Notes: generated by a model not told the origin, from the letters alone. Counted from the stretch's first letter, positions 7,231 to 17,029 are shown. The stretch is 40,070 bases of DNA from an uncultured Bacteroidota bacterium (GCA_937870795.1 CALMWS010000127.1:1-40070), one strand, 5' to 3'. Program-made: numbers and translations.

Positions 7231-10203
7231 ATGAAAAAAATATTGTTTTTGTTTGGTTTCATGCTGGCCAATATTGCCGTGATTCATGCGCAATGGACGG
7301 TCAGTGGAAGGGTGACTGATGCCAAGGATGGTAGCCCGCTCATTGGAGCTACCGTTGAAGAAATAGGTACATCCAGTGGAACAGTTACCGATTTTGATGG
7401 CAATTACTCATTAAGCATCAGTAGTGGTAAAGCCAAAATACAGGTTAAATACGTAGGCTATGCCGCACAGGATATTGTGGTGGGTGATCGGTCTACCATT
7501 GATGTGGCCATGTCGGAAGATGGTATTTTGCTGGAGCAGGTTGTTGTGGTAGGATATGGTGTGCAAAGAAAGAGTGATGTGACCGGTTCTATAGCCAGCG
7601 TAAAGGGTAAAGAGATAGAAAAGATAGCAACATCCAACATAGAACAAGCATTGCAAGGCAAAGTAGCCGGCTTACACGTGACGCCGGCATCGGGCAATCC
7701 GGGAGCAGGTGCGGTTATCAGAATCAGGGGAACCGGGACACTCAACAATGCCAATCCCCTTTATGTTATTGATGGTATGATTACCTATGATGCCTCACTT
7801 GTAAACCCACAGGATGTAGAAAGCATTGAAGTGTTAAAAGATGCTTCTGCAGCAGCCATTTATGGTTCCAGGGGTGCAAATGGTGTCATCATCATCACCA
7901 CCAAAAATGGACGTAATAAACAAAAGGGGCAGATTTCTGTGTCAACCTATTATGGTACCCAGCAAATTACAAAAGAGATTGCTTTACTAAACGGACAAGA
8001 ATTTGCCACTGCTTACAATCAGTTGAGAGGTCAGTCATATTATCCCGATCCTTCAATATTTGGGGAAGGCACCAATTACCAGAAAGAAATATTCAGAGAG
8101 GCCCCCATTTACAATATGCAGTTGTCTGCGAGCGGCGGAAATGAACAAAGTTCATATAATTTCTCGGCTAATTATTTTAATCAGGATGGGATATTAAAAA
8201 ACACCAGTTTTCAGCGGGGAACCTTCCGCTTAAACTCAGACACCAAATTAAATTCCTGGTTGACCTTTGGAAGTAACTTATCCTTTTTAATTTCCAAAAG
8301 CCAAAATGGCCCAAATGTAGTGTCATCTGCCTATAGAATGCCATCTGTGCTTACACCTTATACAGAAGATGGCAGATTTACAGATCCAACCTTTTTTGGA
8401 TTAGCACTGGGAAACCCTATAGCGGATCAATACTATAAGAGCAACAATTTTAGCAATGGTGAGAGACTTTTTGGAAATGCCTATTTGCAGGCTGATTTGT
8501 TGAAGGGACTGAGGTTTAAAACCAATTTTGGGTATGACAGGTCGAGGGATAAATCCAAGTATTTTGAGCCCCAGTTTGAAGTAAGCGCATCCCAAAGAAA
8601 TGGCTCAGATCGTTTGTCGGTTGGACAAAGTGCCGGAAACAACTGGATTTGGGAACAAACGCTAACTTACAGTCCTGATTTGGGAGAGGAGCACAGTTTG
8701 ACATTGTTGGGAGGTTATACAGCAGAACAGAGAAGCAGCGAGTGGATTGGAGGTAGTAGAGAGCATTTCCCCGGCACGGTAGATGAATTGTTGTATCTGT
8801 CGGCTGGAAATGACACCACCCAGATGAACTATGGAGGAGCTGTTGATGAAGCGCTGATATCTCAATTGTTTAGGGCCAACTATTCATTCAGGAATAAATA
8901 TTTCCTTACAGCATCCATGCGTAGAGATCAATCCAGCAGATTCACTGAAGTAAACAGGACGGGCTATTTTCCATCTGCAAGTTTTGGATGGAATTTGGGT
9001 AGGGAAACATTTGTGGAAAACCTCAATGTATTTACAGATCTAAAATTGAGGGTTAGTTACGGCATCCTGGGCAATCAGGCTTCTGCCAACACCTACCCTT
9101 CTGCCGGAGTAGTTAGTAGTGGATTGTACGGGGTGTTTGGAAGTTCAGAAAGTTTAAGCCAGGGTGCAACTTTATTATCCCTTAGCAACCCCAACTTGCA
9201 TTGGGAAACATCAAGCCAGGCGGATGTGGGCCTGGATGCCTCATTTTTTGATGGTAAGCTGACGGTAGAAGCAGATTGGTACCGAAGATTGACTTACGAC
9301 ATCATTTCTTCTGTGCCTATCCCCAGTTATGTGGGTTCTCAAAGCAACCCTGTTGTCAATACTGCAGAGGTGTTGAACAGAGGCTTTGATTTCAGTGTTA
9401 AGTACAACAAATCTGGCAATTTTTCATACAGCATAGGGGCCAATTTATCGCCAGTTCACAATGAGGTAACCAAATTGGCACAAGGGAAGAATGAAATATT
9501 TGCTGCCTTCCTGCAGGGGGAACCAGCTTCACATACCATTGTGGGCTTGCCAATTGGTTCGTTTTACGGATACCAGGTTGCGGGTGTTTTCCAAAGTGCA
9601 GAAGAGATTGCATCGTCTGCTACCATAGGGGGAGAAAAGCCTGGTGATCTGAAATTTAAAGACATAGATGGCAATAATGTGATCAACGATAAAGACCGTG
9701 TTTATCTGGGCAGTCCTATTCCTACCCTAACCTATGGCTTTTCATTCAACTGCGATTACAAAGGATTTGATTTTTCAGCCGATGTTTTAGGAGTAAGTGG
9801 TAACAAAGTTTACAATGCAAAAGAAACATTTAGGTTTGGTGTTTACAATTGGGAAAAACATGTGGCAAATGCATGGACAGTAGACAATCCAAGCACCACT
9901 GAGCCGCGTGTTACCAATGGTGGACATAATTACAGGGTGAGTGACCGCTTTTTGCAGGATGGAAGTTTTCTAAGACTTCGTACCCTGAGTTTGGGGTACA
10001 CATTGCCTAAGAGCATTTGTGAAACGATAAAAGTTGGTTCACTGAGGGTGTATGTTTCGGCAAATAATGTTTATACCAAACAAAAATACTCAGGCTATTC
10101 ACCAGAGTTTGCCAATTCCGGAAATCCGTTTGAAGTAGGATTTGACAACGGCAACTACCCTATTGCGAAATCAACTCAATTTGGTTTGGACCTTAAATTT
10201 TAA
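7231..10203 (+). CDS. susC: SusC-like TonB-dependent outer membrane transporter
   Basis: The frame is open from an ATG at 7195, but the signal peptide MKKILFLFGFMLANIAVIHAQ begins at 7231, which also clears the upstream stop codon at 7217. That gives 990 residues, normal for the family. Order: signal peptide, carboxypeptidase-regulatory-like domain (about 24-100; VSGRVTDAKDGSPLIGATV), plug domain (about 110-215) with the SusC signatures VVVVGYGVQRKSDVTGSI and NPLYVIDGM, then a 22-strand-type barrel ending in FGLDLKF. No STN domain is present, so anti-sigma signalling is not expected. It should import oligosaccharides together with the SusD protein encoded 5 bp downstream. The flanking GH144-like enzymes suggest beta-1,2-glucan fragments. 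Confidence 0.95.
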   Translation: MKKILFLFGFMLANIAVIHAQWTVSGRVTDAKDGSPLIGATVEEIGTSSGTVTDFDGNYSLSISSGKAKIQVKYVGYAAQDIVVGDRSTIDVAMSEDGILLEQVVVVGYGVQRKSDVTGSIASVKGKEIEKIATSNIEQALQGKVAGLHVTPASGNPGAGAVIRIRGTGTLNNANPLYVIDGMITYDASLVNPQDVESIEVLKDASAAAIYGSRGANGVIIITTKNGRNKQKGQISVSTYYGTQQITKEIALLNGQEFATAYNQLRGQSYYPDPSIFGEGTNYQKEIFREAPIYNMQLSASGGNEQSSYNFSANYFNQDGILKNTSFQRGTFRLNSDTKLNSWLTFGSNLSFLISKSQNGPNVVSSAYRMPSVLTPYTEDGRFTDPTFFGLALGNPIADQYYKSNNFSNGERLFGNAYLQADLLKGLRFKTNFGYDRSRDKSKYFEPQFEVSASQRNGSDRLSVGQSAGNNWIWEQTLTYSPDLGEEHSLTLLGGYTAEQRSSEWIGGSREHFPGTVDELLYLSAGNDTTQMNYGGAVDEALISQLFRANYSFRNKYFLTASMRRDQSSRFTEVNRTGYFPSASFGWNLGRETFVENLNVFTDLKLRVSYGILGNQASANTYPSAGVVSSGLYGVFGSSESLSQGATLLSLSNPNLHWETSSQADVGLDASFFDGKLTVEADWYRRLTYDIISSVPIPSYVGSQSNPVVNTAEVLNRGFDFSVKYNKSGNFSYSIGANLSPVHNEVTKLAQGKNEIFAAFLQGEPASHTIVGLPIGSFYGYQVAGVFQSAEEIASSATIGGEKPGDLKFKDIDGNNVINDKDRVYLGSPIPTLTYGFSFNCDYKGFDFSADVLGVSGNKVYNAKETFRFGVYNWEKHVANAWTVDNPSTTEPRVTNGGHNYRVSDRFLQDGSFLRLRTLSLGYTLPKSICETIKVGSLRVYVSANNVYTKQKYSGYSPEFANSGNPFEVGFDNGNYPIAKSTQFGLDLKF

Positions 10204-10208
10204 ACAAC

Positions 10209-11696
10209 ATGAGTACAAAATATATAATAAAAAATACATTAATCGCATTTTCTGTTTTGTTTATGGTCGGTTGTTCCAGTGATTTCCTGGATCGAAAGCC
10301 AAGAGGACAATTGACTTATGACACATTTTTTGAAAATGAAGATCATGCGTTACAAGCTGTCAATGCCATTTACAACATTTACAGGTCATGGGAGTTTACC
10401 GCTCTACCCTATTTGGGGGCAACAGACATTGTTAGTGATGACGCCGATAAGGGAAGTACGGAAAACGACGCATTGTACCTTGCCGAAGTTGACAACTTTC
10501 AGAGCAATGCCACCAATTCGGTGTATTCGTCTATGTGGACCGGGCATTATCAGGCAATTTTCAGAGCCAATCTTGCCATTGAAAACATCCCAAATATTAC
10601 TATGAACGAACAGTTGAAAGCAAGGTTATTGGGAGAAGCTAAGTTTTTGAGAGCCTTTGTTTATTTTCGATTGGTTCAATGGTATGGCGACATTCCGCTT
10701 ATTACTAAGATTTTGACGGAGGATGAATATTTCACACAAAGTCGTACTTCTGCGGGTGAGGTGTACACACAAATTGAAAAGGATTTAAAAGACGCCATTG
10801 ACGTATTGCCAGAAAAGAGCAAGTATGCACCTGAGGATTTGGGCAGGATTACCAAAGGAGCAGCCAGAGGTATTCTAGCCAAAGTGTACATGGTTAAAAA
10901 AGATTATACCAAAGCACTTGAGCAATGTGAAGCCATTATCAGCAGCAATGAGTATAGTTTGATGCCTTCTTACGCCGACATTTTTACTTCCAAAGGGGAA
11001 CAAGGACCTGAAAGTGTATTTGAAATTTCTGCGGTTGCTTTGCAGGCTGCAGTTGCAGGTCCTGGTGCGAGTCCTTACAACATGGTGCAAGGTGTGCGGG
11101 GTGTACCCAACCTTGGCTGGGGATTCAACAGGCCGTCTGATAACCTGGTGGCTGCTTATGAGCCAGGGGATCCAAGAAGGCAGGCTACAGTGATTTATGT
11201 GGGTGAGATATTACCTGATGGATCAACCAAAGTGGAAGACAATCCGGATATCCTCAATGAGCGTTACAATCAAAAAGCATGGGTGCCCAAACATGCTGGT
11301 TTACAGGACAATGGTCCTGGAAATCTAAGGTTATTGAGGTATGCCGATGTATTGTTGTTGGCGGCAGAAGCTTACAATGAGTTGGGTAATGCATCGGCTG
11401 CATTACCGTTGTTGAATCAAATCAGAAAGAGGGCGAGAGGAACTAACAATTTTATATTGACTGATGTTACAACAACGGATCAGTCTCAATTGAGAGAACG
11501 GATTAGAAAAGAAAGAAGAGTAGAATTGGCAATGGAACAACATAGGTGGTTTGATTTATTGAGGTGGGGCATTGCCGGTCAAACACTCAAAGCAGCCGGA
11601 AAAACCTTTATTGATAACAAGCATGAGTTGTTCCCAATTCCGCAAACTGAATTGGACCTGAGCGACGGTGTCTTGCAACAAAATAGTGGATGGTAA
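10209..11696 (+). CDS. susD: SusD/RagB-like outer membrane glycan-binding lipoprotein
   Basis: The 495-residue lipoprotein carries the classic SusD start: lipobox VGCSSDFLDRKP with Cys22, followed by Ser-Ser-Asp as in surface-exposed Bacteroidota lipoproteins. The N-terminal TPR-like helical half (FFENEDHALQAVNAIYNIYR; LLGEAKFLRAFVYFRLVQ) and the C-terminal SusD half (RLLRYADVLLLAAEAYNELG; KERRVELAMEQHRWFDLLRWG) are both complete. It forms the lid of the SusC channel and binds the glycan at the surface. The start is 5 bp after SusC, and the stop overlaps the next start by 7 bases, so the three genes are probably one transcript with translational coupling. Confidence 0.95.
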   Translation: MSTKYIIKNTLIAFSVLFMVGCSSDFLDRKPRGQLTYDTFFENEDHALQAVNAIYNIYRSWEFTALPYLGATDIVSDDADKGSTENDALYLAEVDNFQSNATNSVYSSMWTGHYQAIFRANLAIENIPNITMNEQLKARLLGEAKFLRAFVYFRLVQWYGDIPLITKILTEDEYFTQSRTSAGEVYTQIEKDLKDAIDVLPEKSKYAPEDLGRITKGAARGILAKVYMVKKDYTKALEQCEAIISSNEYSLMPSYADIFTSKGEQGPESVFEISAVALQAAVAGPGASPYNMVQGVRGVPNLGWGFNRPSDNLVAAYEPGDPRRQATVIYVGEILPDGSTKVEDNPDILNERYNQKAWVPKHAGLQDNGPGNLRLLRYADVLLLAAEAYNELGNASAALPLLNQIRKRARGTNNFILTDVTTTDQSQLRERIRKERRVELAMEQHRWFDLLRWGIAGQTLKAAGKTFIDNKHELFPIPQTELDLSDGVLQQNSGW

Positions 11697-13483
11697 ACAA
11701 AATAAAGATAAGTTTTTCAATGGTTTTTTGGGTGAGTGTGGTTACTGCACTTGCCCAAAATCATTTAAGTCTGGAGATAAAAAGTTTTGAAAGGCATGCG
11801 GCCATAGGTTGGAACCACAGTGGAGAAGCCGCAACCTATTTTCAAATCTTCACAGCTGAAGAAGGAGAAGATTTTAAAGAAGTATTTAAAAGCACTTCTG
11901 ATAGCTATCTTCATTTTACGGACGCCAATACGTTGGAAAATTACAGGATTTATGTGAGGGCATTGAATGGCTTATCTCAACCCCTTGCAGTTTCTGATAC
12001 AGTTACAGTAGTTGAGGAAAAGATGACCGATGCAGCATTGGTCGACATGGTACAAGAGGCCCATTTCAGGTATTTTTGGGATTTTGCGCATCCATCATCG
12101 GGCATGGCCAGAGAACGCAACACCAGCGGAGACGTAGTGACCACAGGAGGCACAGGATTTGGAATTATGGCCATCCTTGTCGGTATAGAGAACGGTTACA
12201 TTTCGCGGTCACAAGGATTGCAACGATTGATTAAATTGTGTAGTTTTCTTCAATTTGCTGATAAATTTCATGGTGTATTTCCGCATTGGATGGATGGCCG
12301 TACCGGTGATGTTTTTCCGTTTAGTCAGTACGATAACGGGGGTGATCTCGTAGAAACTGCATTTCTTATGGAAGGCTTATTGGCAGCTCGTTCATTTTTT
12401 GATGGGTCTGATGCCGAAGAGCAAGCGCTCAGAAAGATCATCACCAAATTGTGGGAGGCCGTTGAATGGGATTTTTATACCAAAAACAACAGTGGTATTT
12501 TGTATTGGCATTGGTCGCCTCAATACCAATGGCAAATCAACCACGCCATTCGGGGTTACAACGAAGCCCTGATTGTATATCTACTGGCAATATCATCGCC
12601 AACACACAGCATTGCCCCATCTTACTGGAAATCGGGATGGGCAGGAGGTAACTATAAAAATGGGCTATCCTATTATTCCCTTCCTTTGCCGGTTGGTCCG
12701 GCATATGGGGGACCCTTATTTTTTGCGCATTATTCCTATCTGGGCTTTGATCCGCGCGGCATTAAAGACGCATATTGTAATTATTTTTATCAAAACACCC
12801 AGCATACTCTGATCAACAGAGCTTATTGTATTTCCAACCCTTTGAAGCACAAGTCTTATTCAGCTGAATGTTGGGGGATAACCGCAAGTGATGATCCGGG
12901 TGGCTATTTGGCACATGAGCCTGTAAATCGCGACAATGGCACCATCTCACCTACGGCAGCCTTATCATCGTGGCCATATACACCCACTTATAGTATGGAT
13001 GCTTTAAAGTATTTTTATTTTAAGGAAGGCGAAAAACTTTGGGGTCAGTATGGCTTTTATGATGCTTTTAATCCGAGTAAAAACTGGTATGCAAGCAGCT
13101 ATCTGGCCATAGACCAGGGTCCCATTGTAGTAATGATGCAAAACCATAAAACAGGTTTGCTTTGGAACCAGTTTATGAAAAACGATGAAATCAAAGAAGG
13201 ACTGACAAAAATTGGTTTTGTTGCAGATGTTAGTACTATTGGCAATGAGGTATATGAATTAAACACAGCAACACTCTATCCTTCACCTTCGTCAGATGGA
13301 TTTTTCATAAATACAAGCCATCTTCCTTCACGTATATCGGTCATAGATAACATTGGAAAAAAGGTAGAAGAAACAACAGATTATAGGGGGCAAATGATGG
13401 CAACAAACTTGTGCCCGGGCCTTTATTTTGTAAAAATTTACTTTGGAACTTCGGTGGTCATTAGACCGTTTGTTAAGATTTAA
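11690..13483 (+). CDS. Secreted GH144-like glucanase with FN3-like N-terminus and T9SS tail
   Basis: The 597-residue protein has a cleaved signal peptide (to about residue 22, TALAQ). A fibronectin-III-like segment follows at about 25-108, then a glucoamylase-fold domain at about 118-500 and a type A T9SS sorting domain at about 525-597 (LYPSPSSDGFF, GLYFVKIYF). Motifs parallel the lipoprotein at 5850: HFRYFWDFAHP, NGGDLVETAFLMEGL, GYNEALIV, SSPTHSIA, DPRGIKDAYC, NRAYCISNP, WGITASDDPGGY, GQYGFYDAFN and IDQGPIVVMMQNHKTGL. The two differ at the NGGDLVET / SSIDTGL segment, so they probably have different cleavage modes. The T9SS tail places this enzyme outside the cell, where it likely makes the first cuts in beta-1,2-glucan (family-based inference). 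No clear terminator follows. Confidence 0.82.
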   Translation: MVNKIKISFSMVFWVSVVTALAQNHLSLEIKSFERHAAIGWNHSGEAATYFQIFTAEEGEDFKEVFKSTSDSYLHFTDANTLENYRIYVRALNGLSQPLAVSDTVTVVEEKMTDAALVDMVQEAHFRYFWDFAHPSSGMARERNTSGDVVTTGGTGFGIMAILVGIENGYISRSQGLQRLIKLCSFLQFADKFHGVFPHWMDGRTGDVFPFSQYDNGGDLVETAFLMEGLLAARSFFDGSDAEEQALRKIITKLWEAVEWDFYTKNNSGILYWHWSPQYQWQINHAIRGYNEALIVYLLAISSPTHSIAPSYWKSGWAGGNYKNGLSYYSLPLPVGPAYGGPLFFAHYSYLGFDPRGIKDAYCNYFYQNTQHTLINRAYCISNPLKHKSYSAECWGITASDDPGGYLAHEPVNRDNGTISPTAALSSWPYTPTYSMDALKYFYFKEGEKLWGQYGFYDAFNPSKNWYASSYLAIDQGPIVVMMQNHKTGLLWNQFMKNDEIKEGLTKIGFVADVSTIGNEVYELNTATLYPSPSSDGFFINTSHLPSRISVIDNIGKKVEETTDYRGQMMATNLCPGLYFVKIYFGTSVVIRPFVKI

Positions 13484-13587
13484 GCGTTGAATTTCAGTGG
13501 TTTGTAATTGCGGTAATGATAAATAAACAACTTTACCTGACTGAGTGCGTTGTATTCTTAGTGGCAGATAATTTGCCATAAATTTTG

Positions 13588-13595
13588 TTATTTTG
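13588..13595 (+). promoter_or_regulatory. Possible -7 box upstream of the DUF58 gene
   Basis: TTATTTTG followed by CA matches the Bacteroidota box TAnnTTTG except for one base. It is 20 bases before the ATG at 13616. No -33 TTTG at the normal spacing is present. Confidence 0.3.
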
Positions 13596-13615
13596 CAATG
13601 GCTAAAGTTAGATGA

Positions 13616-14530
13616 ATGAAGTTTTTTGAACAATTTGACCTAAAACAACTTGAAAACCTTGAGTTATTGGCAAAACAAGTGGTTGAGGGCTTTATCATCG
13701 GACTGCACAAAAGCCCTTTTCATGGATTTTCTGTTGAATTTGCTGAACATCGTTTGTACAACCAGGGAGAATCTACCAAAGACATAGACTGGAAGGTTTA
13801 TGCCCGAAGCGACAAAATGTTTGTCAAGAAATATGAAGAAGAAACCAATCTTAGATGTCAGTTGATCATAGATACTTCTTCATCAATGTACTATCCGCAG
13901 GAAGAAGGTAAACTCAACAAACTGCAGTTTTCGTCTATAGCCGCAGCTTCCATTATGAATTTATTGAGAAAGCAGCGGGATTCATTTGGCCTGAGTTTGT
14001 TTGACCATCGACTGGTAGCCCATACAATATGTAAGTCGTCTACCACCCACTATCAATTGCTGCTCACCTATCTTGAAAAATTAATTCAGGACAAAGAAGA
14101 ACAAAAAACTACGGCAGCAGCCGATGCTCTTCATCAAATTGCCGATGCCATTCACAAGCGATCGTTGGTTATCATATTTAGTGACATGTTTGACAATGGA
14201 GAGGATATAGAAAAGATGTTTTCAGCGCTCCAGCACCTTAAGTACGCGAAACACGAAGTAATCTTGTTCCATGTTACTGATAAAAAGCACGAGCTGGAAT
14301 TTGAATTTGAGAATCGTCCAATTGAATTTGTGGATTTGGAGTCCGGAGAAAAAGTGAAATTGCAAAGCAACGAAGTGAAATCTTATTATGTAGGGAAAGT
14401 AAAGGAATTTACAGAAACATTGAAGATGCGTTGTTTGCAGTATAAAATTGAATTTATGGAAACAGACATTAATGAAGGCTTTGTGCCGGTATTACAGACT
14501 TATCTGGTTAAAAGGAGTAAATTAAATTAA
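13616..14530 (+). CDS. DUF58 / von Willebrand A-like protein
   Basis: The 304-residue protein has the DUF58 hallmark G-STKDIDWKVYARSDKMFVK near residue 55-70, followed by a vWA-type fold with the metal-site motif IIDTSSSMYYP near 85-95 and a second strand VIIFSDMFDNGED. It has no signal peptide or membrane helix and should be cytoplasmic. DUF58 proteins are often encoded next to MoxR ATPases and Bat proteins and are thought to act in chaperone-like or envelope functions; here no MoxR or Bat gene is adjacent. Another ATG at 13612 is in a different frame. pruA begins 23 bases later on the same strand, which may be simple co-transcription. The biochemical function is unknown. Confidence 0.88.
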   Translation: MKFFEQFDLKQLENLELLAKQVVEGFIIGLHKSPFHGFSVEFAEHRLYNQGESTKDIDWKVYARSDKMFVKKYEEETNLRCQLIIDTSSSMYYPQEEGKLNKLQFSSIAAASIMNLLRKQRDSFGLSLFDHRLVAHTICKSSTTHYQLLLTYLEKLIQDKEEQKTTAAADALHQIADAIHKRSLVIIFSDMFDNGEDIEKMFSALQHLKYAKHEVILFHVTDKKHELEFEFENRPIEFVDLESGEKVKLQSNEVKSYYVGKVKEFTETLKMRCLQYKIEFMETDINEGFVPVLQTYLVKRSKLN

Positions 14531-14553
14531 ACCCATAAAAATAACATCCCATC

Positions 14554-16188
14554 ATGTCAAATGCATTTTTTAAAGTACCGGTTGCCAAAAATGAGCCGGT
14601 ATTGTCTTACGCACCGGGGAGTAAGGAAAGGAAAGAAGTTCAGGATGCCATCAAAAGTATGAAATCAAAGGTGGCCGATATTCCAATGTACATTGGGGCA
14701 GAAAAGGTCAAATCAAAGAAGAAAGTAGCCATTCATTCTCCCCACGACAGAGAGAAAACCATTGCTCATTATTATGCAGGAGATAAAAGTCATGTGCAGG
14801 CTGCCATAGAGGCCGCGTTGAAGGCTAAGGCGTCATGGGCTGACATGCCATGGCAAGACAGGGCAGCTATTTTTCTCCGTGCAGCTGATTTGATGGCAGG
14901 CCCCTACAGGGCAAAGATGAATGCGGCGACCATGATAGGGCAAAGTAAAAATATTTACCAGGCAGAAATTGACTGTGTGTGTGAGATGGCTGATTTTTTC
15001 AGGTTTAATGTGCAATACATGACTGAAATTTATCAGATTCAGCCAGAGAGCGCCGCTGGTACATGGAACAGGCTTGAATACAGGCCGCTGGAAGGATTTG
15101 TATTTGCACTGACGCCATTTAATTTCACATCCATTGCCGGAAATTTGCCGGGAGCTCCAGCATTAATGGGCAACACAGTTGTGTGGAAGCCGGCAGAAAC
15201 CCAAATTTATTCTGCCCAATTGATTATGGAAATCCTTTTGGAGGCAGGCTTGCCAGCTGGGGTGATCAACCTGGTATTTGTTGATGGACCGACTGCCGGA
15301 AGTGTTATTTTTAGCCACCCGGATTTTGCAGGACTTCATTTTACAGGAAGCACCGGGGTTTTTCAGAAGTTGTGGCAACAAATTGGTCAAAACATTGGAC
15401 AATACAGGAGTTATCCAAGAATAGTGGGAGAAACAGGTGGCAAAGACTTTGTAATGGTTCATGCCTCAGCTGATGCCAAACAGGTGGCAACAGCCTTATC
15501 CAGAGGTGCCTTTGAGTTTCAGGGGCAAAAATGCAGTGCCGCCTCCAGGGCTTATATACCCGCTTCCTTGTGGAAAAAAGTGGAAAAACATCTGACCGAT
15601 GATCTTAAATCCTTTAAAATGGGCAGCCCTGAAGATTTTGGCAATTTTATCAATGCAGTGATTGATGAAAGGGCGTATGACAAGATCACCAGCTATATAG
15701 AAAATGCAAAGAAGGATAAAAAAGTAAAGGTAATAGCAGGAGGAAAGCACAGCAAGAAAAAGGGCTTTTTTATTGAGCCGACCGTGATTTTGGCTGAAGA
15801 ACCTGGTTATGTGACCATGTGTGAAGAACTTTTTGGCCCTGTGTTGACCATTTATGTCTATAAAGATGACCAATATGAGGAAACCCTCAAATTGGTAGAT
15901 GGCACATCACCTTATGCATTGACGGGCAGCATATTTTCAAATGACAGGTATGCAACCATGAAGGCTATAGATGCATTGAGAAATGCTGCAGGCAACTTTT
16001 ATATTAATGATAAGCCTACTGGTGCTGTTGTAGGTCAACAACCTTTTGGAGGCGCCAGGGGATCGGGAACCAACGATAAGGCAGGCTCCGTTTTGAATTT
16101 GTATCGATGGATATCACCGCGTACCATCAAAGAGAACTTTGTTCCACCTTCAGATTACAGATACCCATTCCTGCACAGTGGAAAATAA
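14554..16188 (+). CDS. pruA: L-glutamate gamma-semialdehyde (1-pyrroline-5-carboxylate) dehydrogenase
   Basis: The 544-residue aldehyde dehydrogenase oxidises glutamate gamma-semialdehyde to glutamate with NAD+, the second step of proline breakdown. The general-base segment VGETGGKDF (Glu293) and the nucleophile segment GQKCSAASR (Cys327) are present. Also visible are the cofactor-binding FALTPFNFTSIAGNLP, FTGSTGVF and C-terminal PFGGARGSGTNDKAG, which is typical of the P5C dehydrogenase subgroup. Length fits the stand-alone enzyme of Bacteroidota, about 540 residues, without the proline dehydrogenase domain of PutA. No prodh gene is in the window. Confidence 0.95.
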   Translation: MSNAFFKVPVAKNEPVLSYAPGSKERKEVQDAIKSMKSKVADIPMYIGAEKVKSKKKVAIHSPHDREKTIAHYYAGDKSHVQAAIEAALKAKASWADMPWQDRAAIFLRAADLMAGPYRAKMNAATMIGQSKNIYQAEIDCVCEMADFFRFNVQYMTEIYQIQPESAAGTWNRLEYRPLEGFVFALTPFNFTSIAGNLPGAPALMGNTVVWKPAETQIYSAQLIMEILLEAGLPAGVINLVFVDGPTAGSVIFSHPDFAGLHFTGSTGVFQKLWQQIGQNIGQYRSYPRIVGETGGKDFVMVHASADAKQVATALSRGAFEFQGQKCSAASRAYIPASLWKKVEKHLTDDLKSFKMGSPEDFGNFINAVIDERAYDKITSYIENAKKDKKVKVIAGGKHSKKKGFFIEPTVILAEEPGYVTMCEELFGPVLTIYVYKDDQYEETLKLVDGTSPYALTGSIFSNDRYATMKAIDALRNAAGNFYINDKPTGAVVGQQPFGGARGSGTNDKAGSVLNLYRWISPRTIKENFVPPSDYRYPFLHSGK

Positions 16189-16206
16189 TACTTAATAAAA
16201 AATTGA

Positions 16207-16214
16207 TATATTTG
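16207..16214 (+). promoter_or_regulatory. Bacteroidota-type -7 box (TATATTTG)
   Basis: TATATTTG is a full match to TAnnTTTG and lies 26 bases before the ATG at 16241, which gives a leader of about 20 bases. No good -33 TTTG is found at 19 bases upstream. Confidence 0.5.
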
Positions 16215-16240
16215 CCACGAATAAAACTAACAACATAACA

Positions 16241-16948
16241 ATGAAGCGAATCACACTATTTGTTGCCTTATTTATTACAACCGGACTTTTTGCTCAAAAA
16301 AGAATTGTTTGGTTTGATGCAGGTCTGAAAGTACAGTACGGTGCCTCTGGCTTTTACAGCGGAGCCATTGAAAAAGCTACGGGATACAATCATGAATTGA
16401 GTTATTCATCTGGTTTCGGCTACGGCGGTAAGTTGGGTATCAACTGGCAGTACAATGGCTTGTCACTGGAAGCATTTTATAACAAGAGTCGACAGGACGT
16501 AGAAGTTACCAATGCTGGCGAGCCCAGTTATTCTTATGAATGGAAAGCAATGGACTTTTATGCATTGTACCGAAATGCCAAAAACCTGGGTTATTTTGAA
16601 TTGGGTCCAAAGGTTTCACTTTTGCGTCAAATGGATAAAATCCAGGGCAATACGGCTTCTGACGTAAAATCAAATTTCAACAACACCAATTTTGCGGGTG
16701 TACTTGGTTTTGGTGCCAATATTTTGGGTAATGACGGAAGGTTTAGCGGAATTCTGGGTTTGAGATTTGAATATGGATTTACTGACATTGTAAAAACAGG
16801 GGCCACAGGTCATCCACTTCCAGCGGGTGTAGCTGAAAGAAAGCCAACCAACCCATATTTTGCAGGACTCGTATTTGAATTTAACTGGGGAATTGGATAT
16901 TTTGGCAAAGCACAATGTGGTGCCAGATCCAAATTCATTATGTTTTAA
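16241..16948 (+). CDS. Small outer membrane beta-barrel protein
   Basis: The 235-residue protein begins with a clear signal peptide (MKRITLFVALFITTGLFAQ). The remainder is alternating amphipathic strands with many Gly and aromatic residues (SGFGYGGKLGINWQYNG, FAGVLGFGANILGN, ILGLRFEYGF, FAGLVFEFNWGIGYF), as in 8-10-stranded OmpA/PorT-like barrels of Bacteroidota. The unusual C-terminus after the last barrel strand (GKAQCGARSKFIMF) is hydrophilic and does not end in a typical aromatic barrel signature. It has its own promoter-like box upstream and terminator downstream, so it is probably a single-gene unit. Exact function unknown. Confidence 0.75.
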   Translation: MKRITLFVALFITTGLFAQKRIVWFDAGLKVQYGASGFYSGAIEKATGYNHELSYSSGFGYGGKLGINWQYNGLSLEAFYNKSRQDVEVTNAGEPSYSYEWKAMDFYALYRNAKNLGYFELGPKVSLLRQMDKIQGNTASDVKSNFNNTNFAGVLGFGANILGNDGRFSGILGLRFEYGFTDIVKTGATGHPLPAGVAERKPTNPYFAGLVFEFNWGIGYFGKAQCGARSKFIMF

Positions 16949-16967
16949 TGAGTTATCAAAAGAGAAC

Positions 16968-16999
16968 AAAAGCCGGCGATTTAAGTCGGCTTTTTTTTT
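16968..16999 (+). terminator. Intrinsic terminator after the barrel protein gene
   Basis: AAAAGCCGGC (16968-16977), loop GATTTAA, then GTCGGC followed by nine T residues (16991-16999). One G-T wobble lies in the stem. Confidence 0.85.
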
Positions 17000-17029
17000 G
17001 AAAAATGCATCACAGAAATTATTTTTTAC

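Noticed and set aside
13562..13578. Small inverted repeat TGGCA-GATAATT-TGCCA
   Set aside because: Only 5-bp arms and no T run, so neither a good terminator nor a convincing operator.
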